Notes: generated from the letters alone by a model not told the origin. Positions 20,096 to 34,115 are shown, counted from the first letter of the stretch. The stretch: 64,000 nucleotides of DNA from Larimichthys crocea (GCF_000972845.2 NC_040028.1:12346038-12410037); one strand, 5' to 3'. Program-made: numbers and translations.

Positions 20096-22457
20096 TGCAG
20101 CGTGTAAACAGTCAGTGAAAAATGAAAGTAAAAATACATTAACAACATAACAACAGGAGGTGACAGCACACAGTCATGTGAGCATCAACATATTAAAGGT
20201 CCAGTGTGTGAGATTTAATATTTTATATTCATGACTGTGTTTTCATCAGTGTATCATGACCTGAAATTAAGAATCATGTTTTGTTTAACTTAAAATGTCA
20301 GCCATGAGTCCTCCTCCACAGAGTCCGCCATGTTGAACCGTCATGTTTATAGATATTGTACCCAGAACACTGGTTCTCAAACTGTGGTATGAGTAACCCC
20401 GAAACCCCACAGGACACATCTCTGTCACATTGCTTTTTGTGATGCTGTTTTGGTATGTCCTACCCCACCAGGAGCATTTTAGAAGCTGACTAGACTTTCT
20501 TTCTTCATTGGTTTATGTGCTTTAAATATGTTTCTACATGTGTAAATATGCTGCATAGTTCATTTGTTTCTCTTTTGTCTGTTTTTTACAATTGATAGTT
20601 TGCACAGGGTATTCCGACCACTCGTGGTGGTCTGTGTAAATTGGCACAGGCTGCTTACGGCCTCCGTCAAAAATAGAACACGTATTTCATGCGGAGCCAA
20701 GCGGAGGCTCGCTTCTGGGACACTGCTGAACCTGACCATGGCGGAGCCTGTGGAGTTTGAAACATTGACTAGAACGCCTGCGCATCACTGCAGGCATCCG
20801 CGCACGGTGGAATTTATAAGTTTTGCATTATCCGTTAATATTTTGTTTCAATATCAGCCTGATACATCGTCACGTTGATTCATGCATTCACGTTGGTGCA
20901 CGCACACATCCATGATTATCTGAAATGAGACATGACATAGTATGTGGAGGTAAAAAATGGTTCAAAAGCTCCAAACAGGGAAGTTCAAATGAGAAGAACT
21001 CTGGTTTTTGATCCAGTGTTCAACAACAGTCAACAATAAATTCTTAATAATCATATTGAACAGGGTCGGACTACTCTGCGAATTATGTCTGTTAAAGTAG
21101 TACTTGGACAAACAAATATTTTGTGAGGTGGTATACAGAGTTTGAGACACTTTGAAACACTGTCTGAGAAAAACAGACTAAATACTGGCTGTTAAATTAA
21201 ATCCTTTTATGATATAGCACATCATAACATTTAAAAGTACAGCATAACAAAACAAGAACTGTCTCCATTTTAACACTGTACATGCTATTCAGTGCCAGAC
21301 AGTGCAGACTAAATGGACTGTGGTACCGTGACGTATCCCTGCTGCAGCCTCCATCCAGCTGATTTAACGTGTGGGCTAATAATACTCTGGGGAATGTTTT
21401 ATTTGTCAGACAGCTAGCAAAGGCCGCCACGCCTTCCATTGTTTCTAATGTAAACACGGCGGCAGCGCCAAAGAGAGACAGGACGGCCGTGATGGCTTGC
21501 CACGTAACCATGGCAACCATGGAACCCACAGTGAGGGCATCGATATGGGAGATAACTGTACCTACAGTTTTTCAGCAGCAGTAAACAAACATATCAACAA
21601 GGAGGAAACGTTTAGATTCAAAGTGTGATCGTGCAGTCTGGGACAGCTTATGATATTAGTTAACAAAGCCTGCTGTGTTGTTACATAATGCTAAACATTT
21701 CCGCTGACTATGTGAACATAAGCAGTTTGTATCAGATGGTAAAGAAAGGACAGGATGTAGCCACAGTGGTGGGGCCACGCCCTACTGCCACCCAATCAAA
21801 CTCTAAGAAGACTCAAAGACTCCAACATCACATGACACATTTCTGAGTGAAATTCTTTAAATCACTCTCCTTTAACTCACTACTGAACGACCCGCTGGAG
21901 TGAGCATATGGTAGCAGTAACATGTGTTACATCCATACATCTTCATAATGGCTCTTCCTGTCCAACAGCACACTGCCCCGACTGACCCTCGGAGGGAAGA
22001 ACGGGCTGTTCGCGGGAAGTTTATTTCCTGTGGAGTACAATGGCTGTTGTTCCAGACGGGACGTGACATCATCCTCAAGGATTTTGAGACAGGAAGGAGC
22101 TGCTGAGGGTTGAAACTCTGCGTCTGTGTCTCCTGTAAAGAGGAGAACAGAGTTTAGCATGGGACCATCCATCTTCTGATCCACGTCCATGTCCATGTTC
22201 TAGCTGAGATCAGAGCTTCATTGTTGTAGCTCCTCTGCAAACACAGATATCACACGGTATCGCATCTCGTTGTGTATTCAAACTAATCCTGCTTACATTC
22301 TTCATTTACTGTGTGGATAAGAAGAACAATCACAATGACAGGGATGTTTATGTAAATGTTTAAGCACGGGACTGAATGGGACCAAAATGTCCGATATCAA
22401 ATAAATCAATCACATTGTAAGTCACAAAGAGTTGATGCACAACAGCTGATTCTTGAC
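20096..22457. other. Intergenic, possible TE fragments
   Basis: CACTGGTTCTCAAACTGTGG near 20369 looks like a hAT-type terminus. AAAGGTCCAGTGTGTGAGAT near 20195 is another short interspersed motif. I found no supportable gene. The open frame at 20564-20878 has no family features. Confidence 0.4.
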
Positions 22458-23076
22458 TTTACAGAGTTTCCTGATGGACAGTGATGTAAACTGCTGCCAG
22501 CAGTAGCTGCTGTTAGCTAATGTTAGCTCAGTTTGTTAGCCAGGCTGCCTGGACTGTGAGCTCAGAGCACTGAGGGAGTGTTAGTGTTTGTACCACAGGT
22601 GTTTTGGACCACCAGGGAAAATGGGGTTTTCAGGCCAGAGGCAATGGGGAATGCAGATGGGGAGCAGAGCCGTGTTGTGCCAGAACAGGAGCTGGGTGAA
22701 CAGGCAGTGTAACCAGGTTCAGCAGCCTCTATGGACATAATGATAGAGGGAAAAAAAATGAAGAGGACGTAGAATGATGAAGCTAGGAAGACAAAAAACA
22801 GAGTAGCTGAGCAAGAAGCTGCCACACAAGAGTAAATCTATAGTATAGTACTATAGTCTAGTATAATCTGTCTATTGGAATTTATCTGGAGAAGGGGTCC
22901 TGAGGTTCCAGTGATGCTGGTCTGCAGACGCCTCCTCATACCCTTGTTGGAAATAAGATGATTTTTGTTGACTCAAACATGAAACTGAAGGATGATAACA
23001 AACTGAGCTAACATTAGCTAACGGCAGCTACAGGTCACAGCAGTTTACTTCACTGTCCATCAGGAAACTCTGTAAA
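22458..23076. repeat. Fold-back: 81-bp inverted repeat with 457-bp spacer
   Basis: The left arm 22458-22538 is the imperfect reverse complement of the right arm 22996-23076. Landmarks are CAGAGTTTCCTGATGGACAG and, in the other arm, CTGTCCATCAGGAAACTCTG; then TAGCTAATGTTAGCTCAGTT and AACTGAGCTAACATTAGCTA. The spacer has no recognised gene. Confidence 0.75.
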
Positions 23077-23825
23077 TCACAGAGAGTTAAGCCGGAGCAG
23101 CTGGAGGACATCAGAGGGAAAATCAACCTCCAGAAAATATGATCCAGTTTCACCAAAGTCAATCAAATATCTGTTTCTTCATGAAACGCCAAAGAGTTTC
23201 ACACTGACTGGTAGATGATCAGATCTATCCTTCTTACATTCATTCATTCAGTATCACAAACATGGAGGAAACACGGTCACAGCTCTCCTGCTCTCCATGT
23301 TGTATCTCTGCAGCTCTGATGTGTTGTTACAGGTCTGAGCCTTCACACTAGCCTGACACAGTAGTGTAAATCCAGCTGTGTTTATCTTATGAGTTGAATG
23401 CATCATTGTCTGCTCGTCCAAACCATAAAAGAGCGGAGTCTGGTACGCTTCTGTCTTCACGTTCCTGTTAACTAAGAGTTATTTTAAGAGTTATCGGACG
23501 TGTTCAGGCTGACAGACGTTAAAGCAGATTATTGATTATGGATCAGACTACTACTACTACTTGTTTTTAAACGTCGTTCATGTTCATGTTAAGATAAAAC
23601 ATGGAGTCTGACCTCCACGTCTGAAAAGAGTTTTAGTCCGGAGCTTGTGGAGCGTGAGCTCATCTGTTGACTGGAACAAACACGTAGATGCTTAGTCATG
23701 TGACTCGCTAAAATATTTCCGAAAATCTTCCCTATTTTTAAAATCACATGTTTTTTATTACATGAAAGTATTTTGAAACTCATTTTAGCTCAGGAGACAT
23801 TTGATTGTACAAAGAAGACTGAGTG

Positions 23826-23868
<43 letters not shown>

Positions 23869-25296
23869 TGTGTCCAAAGGCATCTTCTTCAGTAACAGCT
23901 TGTGTTGCCTGTGGGACAACACACACACACACACACACTCAGTCTAACTGCTGCAGGCCTGTAGCTCATTACTGATTCAACATATGGCTACACACACACA
24001 CACACACACCCACACACACACGCACTCAGTGTAAGCAAACAAAATCTTGTGATCATTAATTGCTGTTGTATTTGAAATAAGACAGACTGATGAGATGAAC
24101 TCTGACCCAGTTCACTGGACCGAGCTTATTTACGCAGTTTCACAGTTGGGACTGGAGTGTCTGCAGTCACAGTTCAGTTCTCTCTTTCAGTACAAGGTGT
24201 TTCTTTCATGTACTAAAGGTTTCAAGTAGAAAAGCAGCTTCGAGAGCTGACATGCTCCCTCGCTTCTTCTGCCTGTTGAAAGTTTTCGGCCTTCTTTTTT
24301 TATTCGTCTATTTTTGTCATGTTTCCATGTTTCCGCTCAGGCTCACACTGCAGTCCTTGTGTCCAAAGAGCCTGGCACAACCCAAAGCGGACACGCAAAC
24401 GTCTCTGTTTATATCCACAGACATGTTCACATGTGCTGTCGGTCATAAGAATTTGGGTTTAATGCAAACTTCTGCAAAATGTCTGCACGGCCTCTCTGGG
24501 CGGATGACAGAAGATCGTCATGTGGTCCCTCACGGCTATGCAGACACATGACATACAACATGTGTGAATAGTTTTGAATGATTGTTTTTGGGAACAAACA
24601 GAATCCATACCATCAGCTCTGAACGCTCACTCACCCATACAATAAACACAGATACTTTGCAGCATTGCAGGGGGGTTTCTGCTGGACTATTTCTTGACTA
24701 CTGGTTGCCAGGCAATCTCACAAGGACAAATATGTTTTAATACATTTTAATACCATGGAGGCCATGAGCGCAGCATTTTTGCTCGTAGTATGAAAAGGGT
24801 GGAGAAAGCCTCCTGGAGCTCTTTACAAAAGACCTTTTGGCATCATGGACAGCCAACTGACAAAAACATTGACTGACCCCCAATAGAGACAAGTCACTGT
24901 TAGATTCAGGTTCTTGATGCATTGTTTATGTTTTTATATTGATAATGTATATTAGTAATTAATAATAATTAACTCTGTTATTGACTTTGTGATGTTGTTG
25001 TATTTTTGATAAATATACTACACACATGGACTTGTAAAAGCGCTCTGAGGGGTTGGTAAACCAGTGCTATATAAGTACAACACTTTCACCTATTCAAACA
25101 CACATTCACACTCTGATGCACAGCCTGCCATGCAAGGTGCTAACTTTGATTTCGCAGTGTTATGTTTCTGATGAATATATAAATAGTGTTTGTAAGAATG
25201 AATATACTGTATCAGATTCTCATTAAGTTTCAGGGTTTCTTTAAGGTGACAAAAGAAAAAAAGTAACTGTTGTTGGATTGTTAATATTATTTCACT
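23077..25296. repeat. Intergenic with (GT)n/(CA)n tracts and a SINE 3' fragment
   Basis: (GT)n lies at 23830-23866, with (CA)n at 23920-23937 and 23991-24022. At about 25035-25150 lies TAAAAGCGCTCTGAGG and GCTATATAAGTACAACAC, a fragment related to the inverted SINE-like unit at 26536. No gene was seen. Confidence 0.6.
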
Positions 25297-25790
25297 GACA
25301 GCATAAAGAATGGACATCGTATGCATGACATCACCCACAGGTTTCTGAAGAGCCAGTAGTGCTGCCTGTCACCTTCCAGCTAATAAAACATTTCAGCAAA
25401 GATGTGGGTCATCAGTGGACCTGAGGTGGGCCAAATGATGCCTGGTTGTTTATACAAGCCACCTGTAACCTGTCAATCAAAGCTGCCACACTGTTAATTC
25501 TTCATAACTTTAATCCTTAATATAATGTGAACAGGTGAGTTGTATATAAATTCACCCTCAGTACAGTTGTCATGAACGGGGAAATTAGCTACAGAGACCA
25601 AAACAGTTTTTTGTACCAGGCTGTAAACATGTTTATTTCTGCTGTGAAGTTGGACATTTGAACATGGGGACTTATGGAGACTGACTGACTTCTGGAGCCA
25701 GCCTCAAGTGGACGATTGTGGAACTGCAGTTTTTAGCACTTCGACATTAGCTTCACTTCACAGCCACGGAGGTTGATGCTTGTGTTATAC
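25297..25790 (+). repeat. Dispersed repeat family R1, copy 3 (longest)
   Basis: This is the most complete copy, about 490 bp. It starts CTGACAGCATAAAGAATGGA, passes TGACATCACCCACAGGTTTC, GTATATAAATTCACCCTCAG and TTTTTTGTACCAGGCTGTAA, and ends near CACAGCCACGGAGGTTG. No terminal inverted repeats or coding frame were seen. The copy at 28797 preserves only the first 45 or so bases. Confidence 0.75.
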
Positions 25791-26535
25791 TGAATATATG
25801 CTGTAACAGAGGTTCTAAAAACATACATGCAATAACACTGTCATTATCATCTTAATATACAGTATAATATCCACCATTTTAATAATTAACATTACATCAT
25901 AGAGTGAGATCAAAATGGGCCACTCCAGTTTTTCTACAGATTAAATAAAGGTTAATCAGTGAGCTTTAGAGCTGCTGCAAGGTGCAGCTGTTTCCACTAT
26001 TTATGCTCAGCTAGGCTAACAGGCTGCCGGCTGTAGCTTCATATTTATAGCACAGGCATGAAGGTGGTACCAGTCTCCTAATGTAGCTCTTAGCAAAAAG
26101 CAAAATGCACTGTTCATTCACTCTCCTGTTGTCTTGTGGTGCTGCAGACAGATCTGCACGCGTATCAGCTGCGATCTGCGATCATATTTCATGTCATATT
26201 TATATTCCGTCATTCAATCATTACAAATCCCTCTAATAATAATTATTACTACTTGAAAATACAAAATATTAAAATATTATTACTATTAATGTTATCATAG
26301 TCCTCTGATGAACTGGTGACTTGTCCATGGTGTACCCTGTTTCTCGCCCGGTGCCAGCTGGGATTAGCTCCAGCCCCCAGCAGCCCTGAAATCGATAATC
26401 GGTTATTGAAAACGGATGGATGGATGATATTTTCACAGATTAATCTACCCAGCAGTATATCAGGTTGTTAAATAAGCCCTACCTTTAACATCTGCGACAT
26501 TAAAATTATCTACATCCTGATGTCTACTTGATGGA
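25791..26535. other. Intergenic; short inverted CATCC-type repeat at 26310-26425
   Basis: No gene was seen. GGTGTACCCTGTTTCTCGCC and AACGGATGGATGGATG mark an inverted fragment of the family at 19867. Confidence 0.55.
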
Positions 26536-26835
26536 TAGGTAAAAGCGCTCTGAGGGGTCAGTAAACCACAAAGGTGCTATATAAATACAACACTTTCACA
26601 CACACATTCACACACACATTCACACACATTCACACACATTCACACTCTGATGGGAGAGGCTGCCATGCAAGGTGCTAACTGCTCATCAGATCTCACCCAT
26701 TCACTCACATTCACTCACCAACGTTGCAGCCATCAGGAGCGATTTGGGGTCAAGCATCTCGTTCAGAGACACAGTCCAGTGACCCTCCAGACAAGCTGCT
26801 CTACCACCTGAGCCGCAGCTGCCTGTCTCACTGTG
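26536..26835 (-). mobile_element. tRNA-derived SINE-like element (inverted)
   Basis: On the minus strand it begins GCAGCTGCGGCTCAGGTGG (A-box-like, about 26800-26820). It passes a CA-rich middle and ends with CTCAGAGCGCTTTTACC near 26550. It shares GGTGCTATATAAATACAAC with related fragments at 25060 and 34090. There is no coding capacity. Confidence 0.6.
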
Positions 26836-27400
26836 CATGTGCACTGATGCATACTGAATACTTTTTCCAACTTGTACACAAGTAAAACTTTGAATGCATG
26901 ACTAGTTCTACACTACGGCAATGCAGCTGATCTCTGCATCTCTGTGGTGGAGCCTCACCCTGCTGAAACTCCCCTTTGTCACATTGGAGTCACAAAGGTG
27001 TGACTTTGCACCACCTGTGAAAGATGTCAGGATATGATGTCACACTCTCCTCTGCGGCCACGTGTACTCCGACTCTGCAGCTGCACGCCTCTTGCCTGCT
27101 TCCTCGTTCTTTCCGTCTTCAGGAAACATCATGTTCCCTTTTTGACCACGTGTTGAGGAAGGAGAGAGGGGAAAAAAACACATTTCAAACTTTGAATAAA
27201 ACAAACTCTAACACTGTGAGGAACTGACTGTGAGACCGTTTGACTATTAAGACAAAACAGAAGACACACACACACACGCACACACACACACACACACACA
27301 CGGACTGAGGCCTGATGGAACCAATTAGCAGACGTTATCATGGCCTGGAGACGTCACAAGCTGTTCAGACAACCCCTCCCTCTATTTATCCCCCCAGGGG

Positions 27401-27445
<45 letters not shown>

Positions 27446-27528
27446 ACTGCTAATACATCACTGCTAAAATATTTACAGTCTTCTATGCTTTACAATTTAT
27501 ATTACTGACCTATATTCATCTGTGTGTG

Positions 27529-27581
<53 letters not shown>

Positions 27582-28796
27582 ATGTCATGGCTGACAGTGA
27601 CCTCAGCTACAGGAACATGTCCATATAAGGCTGTAAACACACAGAGTTTCACAGTGCCGTGTGTGTCCTCATGTTTAAGATCTCTGACTTTGGAACTGTG
27701 AGGCGAATCTGTTTATCACTGTTGCTAGGAAACAACCCGAGGGGGGGTTGTCTCATCAATTGTTGCCGTACGCAGCAAAAAAAATTAAGAACAATGTGCT
27801 GGCCTGCTGTATGAGTATGACTGAATCTGCGTTGGTCATTTGAGGTAGCCCTTGTCCAAAAACATGACATTACAGCTTGGCTCTTATTTTGATAGTCTCT
27901 TCCCTCACTACTATCCCTGCACTCACCTCTCACTACAAGAAATTCAAACCTTATTTGGAGTTGTGAACACCACTTCCTGTTTCAACTATGACCTCCTGTA
28001 TGCTTCTCCTGTACAGCGAGGCATTATTAATGATAGTTGAGGCGTCTGCGGTCTGAGTAAACTGTTGGTTTGTTTACAGGCTGTCTGATCCCATGACTGC
28101 TCTCTTCACTTATCAAACTTATTGTTATGACTGTCAGACTGGAACTCAAATCAGGACTCAGAAGCTGAGGTGTTAGTGAGCAGGTTTTATTGGAGACAAA
28201 AACCTCTCGACAGAGTGATCCGAAACAAAAAAGGCTGTGAAAACTAACCTAAATGAGTTTCCCAGAAGGGAGAACTAGGGCAAACTATAGTTAACAAAAA
28301 ACAGGAGGAAAATCAAAAGGCTACAAAACATTAACTTAACCACTACTAGAAAAAATTAAATTAAATAAAAAAACTCTCCTGAAAGGTGGAGGCTAGACGT
28401 TACTAAAAACACTATAACCAAGAACTGAAAATCTCTCCAAGGGAGGCTGACAATAAATCAACTAAACTAGGAACTATGGAACCAAAAGCTAGACTAAGAA
28501 AGAAAATCACTATTTCGAGGCCGGAAAAACTTACAAAAATACACACTGTGGCTTTGAACAAGACTTTGGAGCTGACTTTGGTGATCAGACATGAGATGAA
28601 ACACGTTGGCACAGGACAAAGGGAGACACAGAACCTACATAGACACACACAGATGGGTAATGGGGAACAGGTGGACACAATCAGGAATCAGGGATGACGG
28701 ACAGGTGACACAAGAGGAAGGGCAAGTGACCGTGGTGTGACAATGACGCCTTGGTGAGAAACAGCGTTGTTATTTATTGTAAAGACATGTACGATG
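26836..28796. repeat. Intergenic, microsatellite-rich
   Basis: (CA)n lies at 27265-27300, with long (GT)n at 27404-27444 and 27521-27577. No coding exon was identified. The short open frames near 28412-28697 show no family features. Confidence 0.6.
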
Positions 28797-29707
28797 TCAA
28801 AGCACTGACGGCATAAAGAATGGACGGCGTATGTGTGACGTCACTCTAAAAATGTTTGCTGATCTAAAAATCAGCAAAGACTTACACATGGGCTTCACTT
28901 CCAACCCCTGAAACTGTCACCAAATTTAAGGTACTAATCTGTGCTCTCGGAACGAACGGCATCTTTTTTTCTTGCTCCTCAAGATGACATTAAAACGAAT
29001 GTATTTCAGTAGGAAGCACCTTTCGTGGTTCTGATGATCGCATTCATGTGTTCTTAATGTCTTAATTGATGTTTAAAGTTTTAGGTCCTATCTTCATTTG
29101 ATATCTTATCATCCTGTAATGTATAGGTCACTGTTTTCAAGTGTAGGCGGCACATATGACAGAAAATAAGACAGAAATAAGTTTTCGTGGTTCTTTCGGG
29201 TCAAAATAAAATAAACGTATCCTGATCATTAACGAGACTGCAGAGTGGTGTTGTAGCCATCACTAAGAAATATTTCTTATATATCTGCTTCTTTTCCGAG
29301 TAATTTCAGTGGTTTGTTGTGTCAATCTACACTACACTTCCCATGAGCCTCAGCGACCGTTACCTGCTTTGGTAAATGTTAACACGCTAACTTGTTGACT
29401 CGTAGAGAGCTGTCATGACAGAGCAGATTTTTGAGGGAACTGAGAGTCCAAATCGTGGGAAGCTATCAAAGATTAAAGCTGAATGCTGAAGTGTTCAGTT
29501 ATCAGACTGGAGTCAGCATCTCCTGAATAAGCTGTGAACTGACTGTGTGTTACTCGTGTGTTAACTGTAGCTCACCAGCTACAAGTGTTCACTGTTCTAC
29601 TCTCCTAAACAGACAGCTGCCAGCCAATCAGAATCAAGTGTTTTCTGTTATAGCGACACAGTTTGGAAAGATTTAATTCAAATAAACATCAGTATCAGAT
29701 GTGGCCA

Positions 29708-29739
<32 letters not shown>

Positions 29740-29854
29740 GGAGAGGAATAAACAGCAATTTCCTCCCATTTTCAGTAATGTCAGCAGCCACGCCCCCTCC
29801 TCCACCCTCTCACTCCCTGTGTCCTCCTGACCCTACAGCTTCCTCCAGACACAC

Positions 29855-29929
<75 letters not shown>

Positions 29930-30030
29930 ACTCCAAGATCAAAGCCCTGTATCTGATCAGACTGATCTGTGATCAGTAGATGTGAACACAGCAGGGATCA
30001 GCTGTCTATTAGCATACCACAGATAACAAG

Positions 30031-30089
<59 letters not shown>

Positions 30090-30851
30090 TCTGTGTCATT
30101 AAGTCAGTGTGTTTGTCATCATGTGAAAGTCAATGAGCAGTGAGGACAAACAGACCTCTGATCTGCTGATCTGTTGTCTGTTTGCCTTGTCTCTCAGTTT
30201 GACAAAATTGTTGCATTTTAATTTCAGGTTCTGTTTACTTTCCATTTATTTCATATTTTGTAGAAGATTAGCAACCATTAACCTAAACCCAGTTCATACG
30301 TAAACTAGACAACCAAACCTACAAGAGAAAATGAAATAACTAAACGAGATGAGAAATTAAAATTAAAAAAGTGACATTTTCCATGAGCTGCTGTTTTTAA
30401 AATGTTTAATAGAGATCATTCTGAGGTTATATCTGTTCCCTGTTCTCTTTAAATTCAGGTTATATTATCACATCACACATACACACACACAGCAAAAAGA
30501 AAAAGTGTTGAATGGACTCCCACAAAGTTGATTTCAACACTTCAGGGTATACAGCGTCACACTTTCCAGAGTAAAATTATCACTTTTGAAATAGTCTAAC
30601 CTTTAACACAGTGTTACTGTTACTTATTTAACACTCAGGGGTTAGACAAATAACACTGCTCTGCATGTATTATTATTATCAATCATTCATGTTAATTAGA
30701 AGAATGAATTTTGCACTGCCCTTTAAACTGCGGCATGACTGTGGCTGAGAGCAGGACACTGAACACAAGAATAATGTGCAGCCACAGAGAAAAGTACAGC
30801 ACACCACAGACCAAACAGAAGGTGACGAGACAAATTATTATCATCACTTTA
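28797..30851. repeat. Intergenic: R1 fragment and long AC microsatellites
   Basis: Family R1 copy 4 (5' fragment only) lies at 28797-28850. (GT)n lies at 29708-29737, (AC)n at 29850-29928 and (CA)n at 30034-30087. No gene was seen. Confidence 0.6.
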
Positions 30852-31050
30852 ATAGATAGATAGATAGATAGCAGTATAGGCTGGATCGTGTTGAAGGCAC
30901 TGGAGAAATCAAAGAACATGATCCTCACAGTGCCAGCTCTATCCAGGTGAGAGAGGGTCCGCCGAAGCCGGTAGATGATCGCATCCTCAACACCAACCAA
31001 GGGGCGGTACGCAAACCACAAACTGTCTAGGGAGGTGGTCACTTCTCTCC
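30852..31050 (-). pseudogene. L2-type LINE reverse transcriptase fragment
   Basis: Minus-strand translation gives FAYRPLVGVEDAIIYRL and then VRIMFFDFSSAFNTIQP. These are the fingers and motif A (first catalytic Asp) of non-LTR reverse transcriptases of the L2/Rex type found in fish. Only about 60 codons remain. It ends at a (GATA)n tract (30852-30871), so it is a dead fragment. Confidence 0.78.
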
Positions 31051-31774
31051 AGGAGATGCAGATGTTTGTCTGTCAACCTGTGTGACTGTGTTTCTGTTGT
31101 CATGACGACCAATCCTGGGCTACTGTATTGAGAAAGTTGTTTTCTTCATGTAGTTGTTACTCTGAATCACTCTCTGACATGGAAACAGTGACACATCAGC
31201 ATTTTGGGAAAGTGTAAAACAGGAAGTTTACGTTGTTCACATTTATCGAGGCGTGCGTTCTCTCAGCTACACCACGCTAAGATGAATGCAGTGTAATCCA
31301 ACAATCCTGCGACAAACCGACCTGACGGTTCTAATATTTAGTTTTGAAGGACGTAGTTGGTGGTGCTATTGAACCGTGTTGTGTTATATTTGTATACAGG
31401 TGTTTCTATCATTTTGTCTACCTCATTTATATAAAGATGATAAAAGATGATAAAATGAATAATATAAACAGTAACATAATGAAACATAAAAACATAAAAA
31501 TGGCTTTTTTGTATTGTGATAGAGTGACGACATGACAACATCAAATCCAAATGATGTCATGACAGTGACAACGTCCGAACCAGTGTTAGGTTTAGTGTAG
31601 AAGGAGTGCTTAACAGAGATGTTTCAGCCCTCTACCCACACTTAACAGAGATAAATTAAAAAAAAATCTCTGGTAGACTGTGCATGAAGGTCCGAACAGA
31701 GATACATATTAGCTTTTTAACTAATGAAGCCCTTCGTCCAAAATAAACTATAGATAAAGATTTTTCCCCTGGTA
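31051..31774. other. Intergenic, nothing recognised
   Basis: No gene or named repeat was seen. An AT-rich stretch lies at 31420-31510. Confidence 0.5.
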
Positions 31775-32080
31775 GAGTGTGGGTGGAGGGCTGAAACTGA
31801 GAGAACATTTGAACTGGTTTACTGTGGACTGATTAAAAAAAAAGTTCAAAAAAAGTAGTAGATAATAGACGGAGGGCTGAAACTGAGATAACATTTTACC
31901 ATGTAGATTCTGGGTGGAGGGTGTTAACTGGTTTAGTGTGGATGGAGGGCTGAAACAGAGATAACATTTGAACTGGTTTAGTGTGGATGGAGGGCTGAAA
32001 CAGAAATAACATTTGAACTGGTTTAGTGTGGATGGAGGGCTGAAACAGAGATAACATTTGAACTGGTTTAGTGTGGACAA
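31775..32080. repeat. 45-bp tandem repeat
   Basis: At least three near-perfect 45-bp units lie at 31935-32075 (unit landmarks GGATGGAGGGCTGAAACAGA and GATAACATTTGAACTGG). More diverged and interrupted units reach back to about 31775. As 45 is a multiple of three, the minus strand shows an artificial 15-residue periodic open frame. Confidence 0.85.
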
Positions 32081-33899
32081 GTGATACAACAGAGATACAG
32101 TTTGTGTGGAGTGGATGGAGGGCTGGGACTGGGGAAATGAAAGAGAACAGGGGAAGTTTCAGAACTATTACTATCATCTGAAACAATCAGCACATGATGG
32201 CTGTGTGACTGACAACACAACTGCTGCTTTAAGTGCGTGTGATTGACTACTACAACTCCAACTGGTTGTTTGTTTGAGCTGCTGCTCCTCTTTCCTGGCA
32301 GCAGCAGCAGCATGCTCTCAATCCTTTCATGTGGGAATAAGTGAGCCCACATGTCTTATCTCCCCGCAGCTTATTTTCTTCATGTCTTCTGTCCTCCCAT
32401 CCATCTACTATCTGCTCTGACCTCTGGCCTCCTAATTGCAGGCTGAGCGGAGGTTCACGGTGACCTTAGTGGAGCCATCACACAGCTAAAGGACTGCATG
32501 AGCAGGACGGCAGTCAGTGTGTGACCTGATCAGTGAGATCACGCCCAAACAAAAAGCACTTAAATCTGAAAACTCGTGTCCACGCTGATGTTTTCAGGTC
32601 GTTTTCCAAAGATCTAGTCCAACATAAGGACCCTCCGAGTGTGTGGGAGGGTGGGAACAGTAGCTGGTCAGATTCCTACATAACTGTAGGGTCATTAACA
32701 GGAAATACCAACAAACACATTGAGTGTGTGTGTGTGTAGTGTAGAGTTCCTGTCCGACATTCGCCCAAACAGTCTGTCTGCTCCACAACTGTCCATGTCT
32801 GGAACTATTTTTAATGGTTCAGATCAGAATGACAGCTGATGATGAATACAGATGTTGAAGACGGTTTCACATTATATTCCTATACTGTACTGTTAGTCTT
32901 CTTTATTACTGTGTATATTCTGTGAATAAACAGTGCTGAAAAATGAAAGAAGTCTCTCCCTCTTTTCTTTCCTTGGTGTCCCTCTGGTTTATTTACTGAT
33001 GGTTGAAGGTCTGGAATGAATCACAGAGCGGTTTGAGTTCTTCAGTGACTCTTTCAGGATAAATATTCTTCCCCTGACTTCAACTCAACACAGTTAATAC
33101 CATCTACAGTCTGGTTACTTTGGATTAAAACAGCTTCAATCACACAAAGCTGTTCCTCTGCATAATTTGTTTGGGTGAATGTTTACACAGAACAGCTGTT
33201 CCCTCCAACGACACAGAATATCTGAAGCTGTGTATTTTTACACGTTATTCTATAATCATGTCTCATCTCCGTTTACTGCCTCTTGGGGTTTTTCTTTTGT
33301 GCTGTCTGGGTAACAGACAAACAAAACAAGGAGACTAACTGAACCATATACAGCAGAAATGTCCAAATCCCATGTGGTCCAAAGCTTCATTTTTAGAATA
33401 TATTTTATAATATATTATTTATGCTAAACGCTATGGGGTGCGCCCACAGGTTGATGCAGTGAGTGAAGCGCAGCAACTCTACACTGTACCGTACACGCAA
33501 CTATGACATGTCTTCAGACAAGTAAAAGTTTGCTATGTGGCATTATAACTTCATCATGTTCATGAAGCAACGATAGACATTGTTTTAAAAATTAAAATGC
33601 AAATGTCAGCATGCCAACATGCTTACTGGTTATATAAAGTTAAACATGTTCACCATTTTAATTAAACACAACTCTCACTCTCCCCAGTTCCTGAACAACA
33701 CCCCTTAGATGTTTTAGCTGTACCCATGGTGACCTCCACTTTCTTTATCACACTGGCATAGACAGATAAATAAGGTTGTCATAGCAGTCCAGTATATTTG
33801 AATACAACAAAAATACAATAAATATCTCAATATCTATTTAATGATTCAGCAAAAATGAATAAAAAAAAAAGCCTCCCAAACGGTGTATACTAATTTTGG
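32081..33899. other. Intergenic, nothing recognised
   Basis: Apart from a short (GT)n at 32725-32737 and (AGC)n at 32301-32312, I see nothing that can be named. Confidence 0.5.
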
Positions 33900-34115
33900 T
33901 TGTGGGGCAGCTGTGGATCAGTTCGATCCCCGGCTCCTCCAGTCTGCATGTCAAAGTGTCCTTGTGCAAGATACTGAACCCCAAATTGCTCCTGAAGGCT
34001 GTGCCATCAGTGTGTGAATGTGTGTGAATGGTGAATGAGTTATGTAGTGTGAAAGAGCTTTGAGTGATCGGAAGACTAGAAAGGCGCTATATAAGTACAG
34101 TCCATTTAATCCAAC
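33900..34115 (+). mobile_element. tRNA-derived SINE-like element
   Basis: It starts TGGGGCAGCTGTGGATCAG, with a B-box-like GTTCGATCCCCGGC at 33920. It then has GTCCTTGTGCAAGATACTGAA, and ends AAAGGCGCTATATAAGTACAG. This is a widespread teleost short interspersed unit. The A-box region is partly deleted relative to the copy at 16676. Confidence 0.68.

Noticed and set aside
20564..20878. 104-codon frame with a GC-rich middle
   Set aside because: It has no recognisable family, sits between TE-like termini, and has no splice-linked exons nearby. It is probably transposon-derived sequence.
31748..32186. Two overlapping minus-strand open frames with a periodic 15-residue sequence
   Set aside because: The periodicity is that of the 45-bp tandem repeat read in different frames. 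There is no start context, no conservation and no splice-linked partner.
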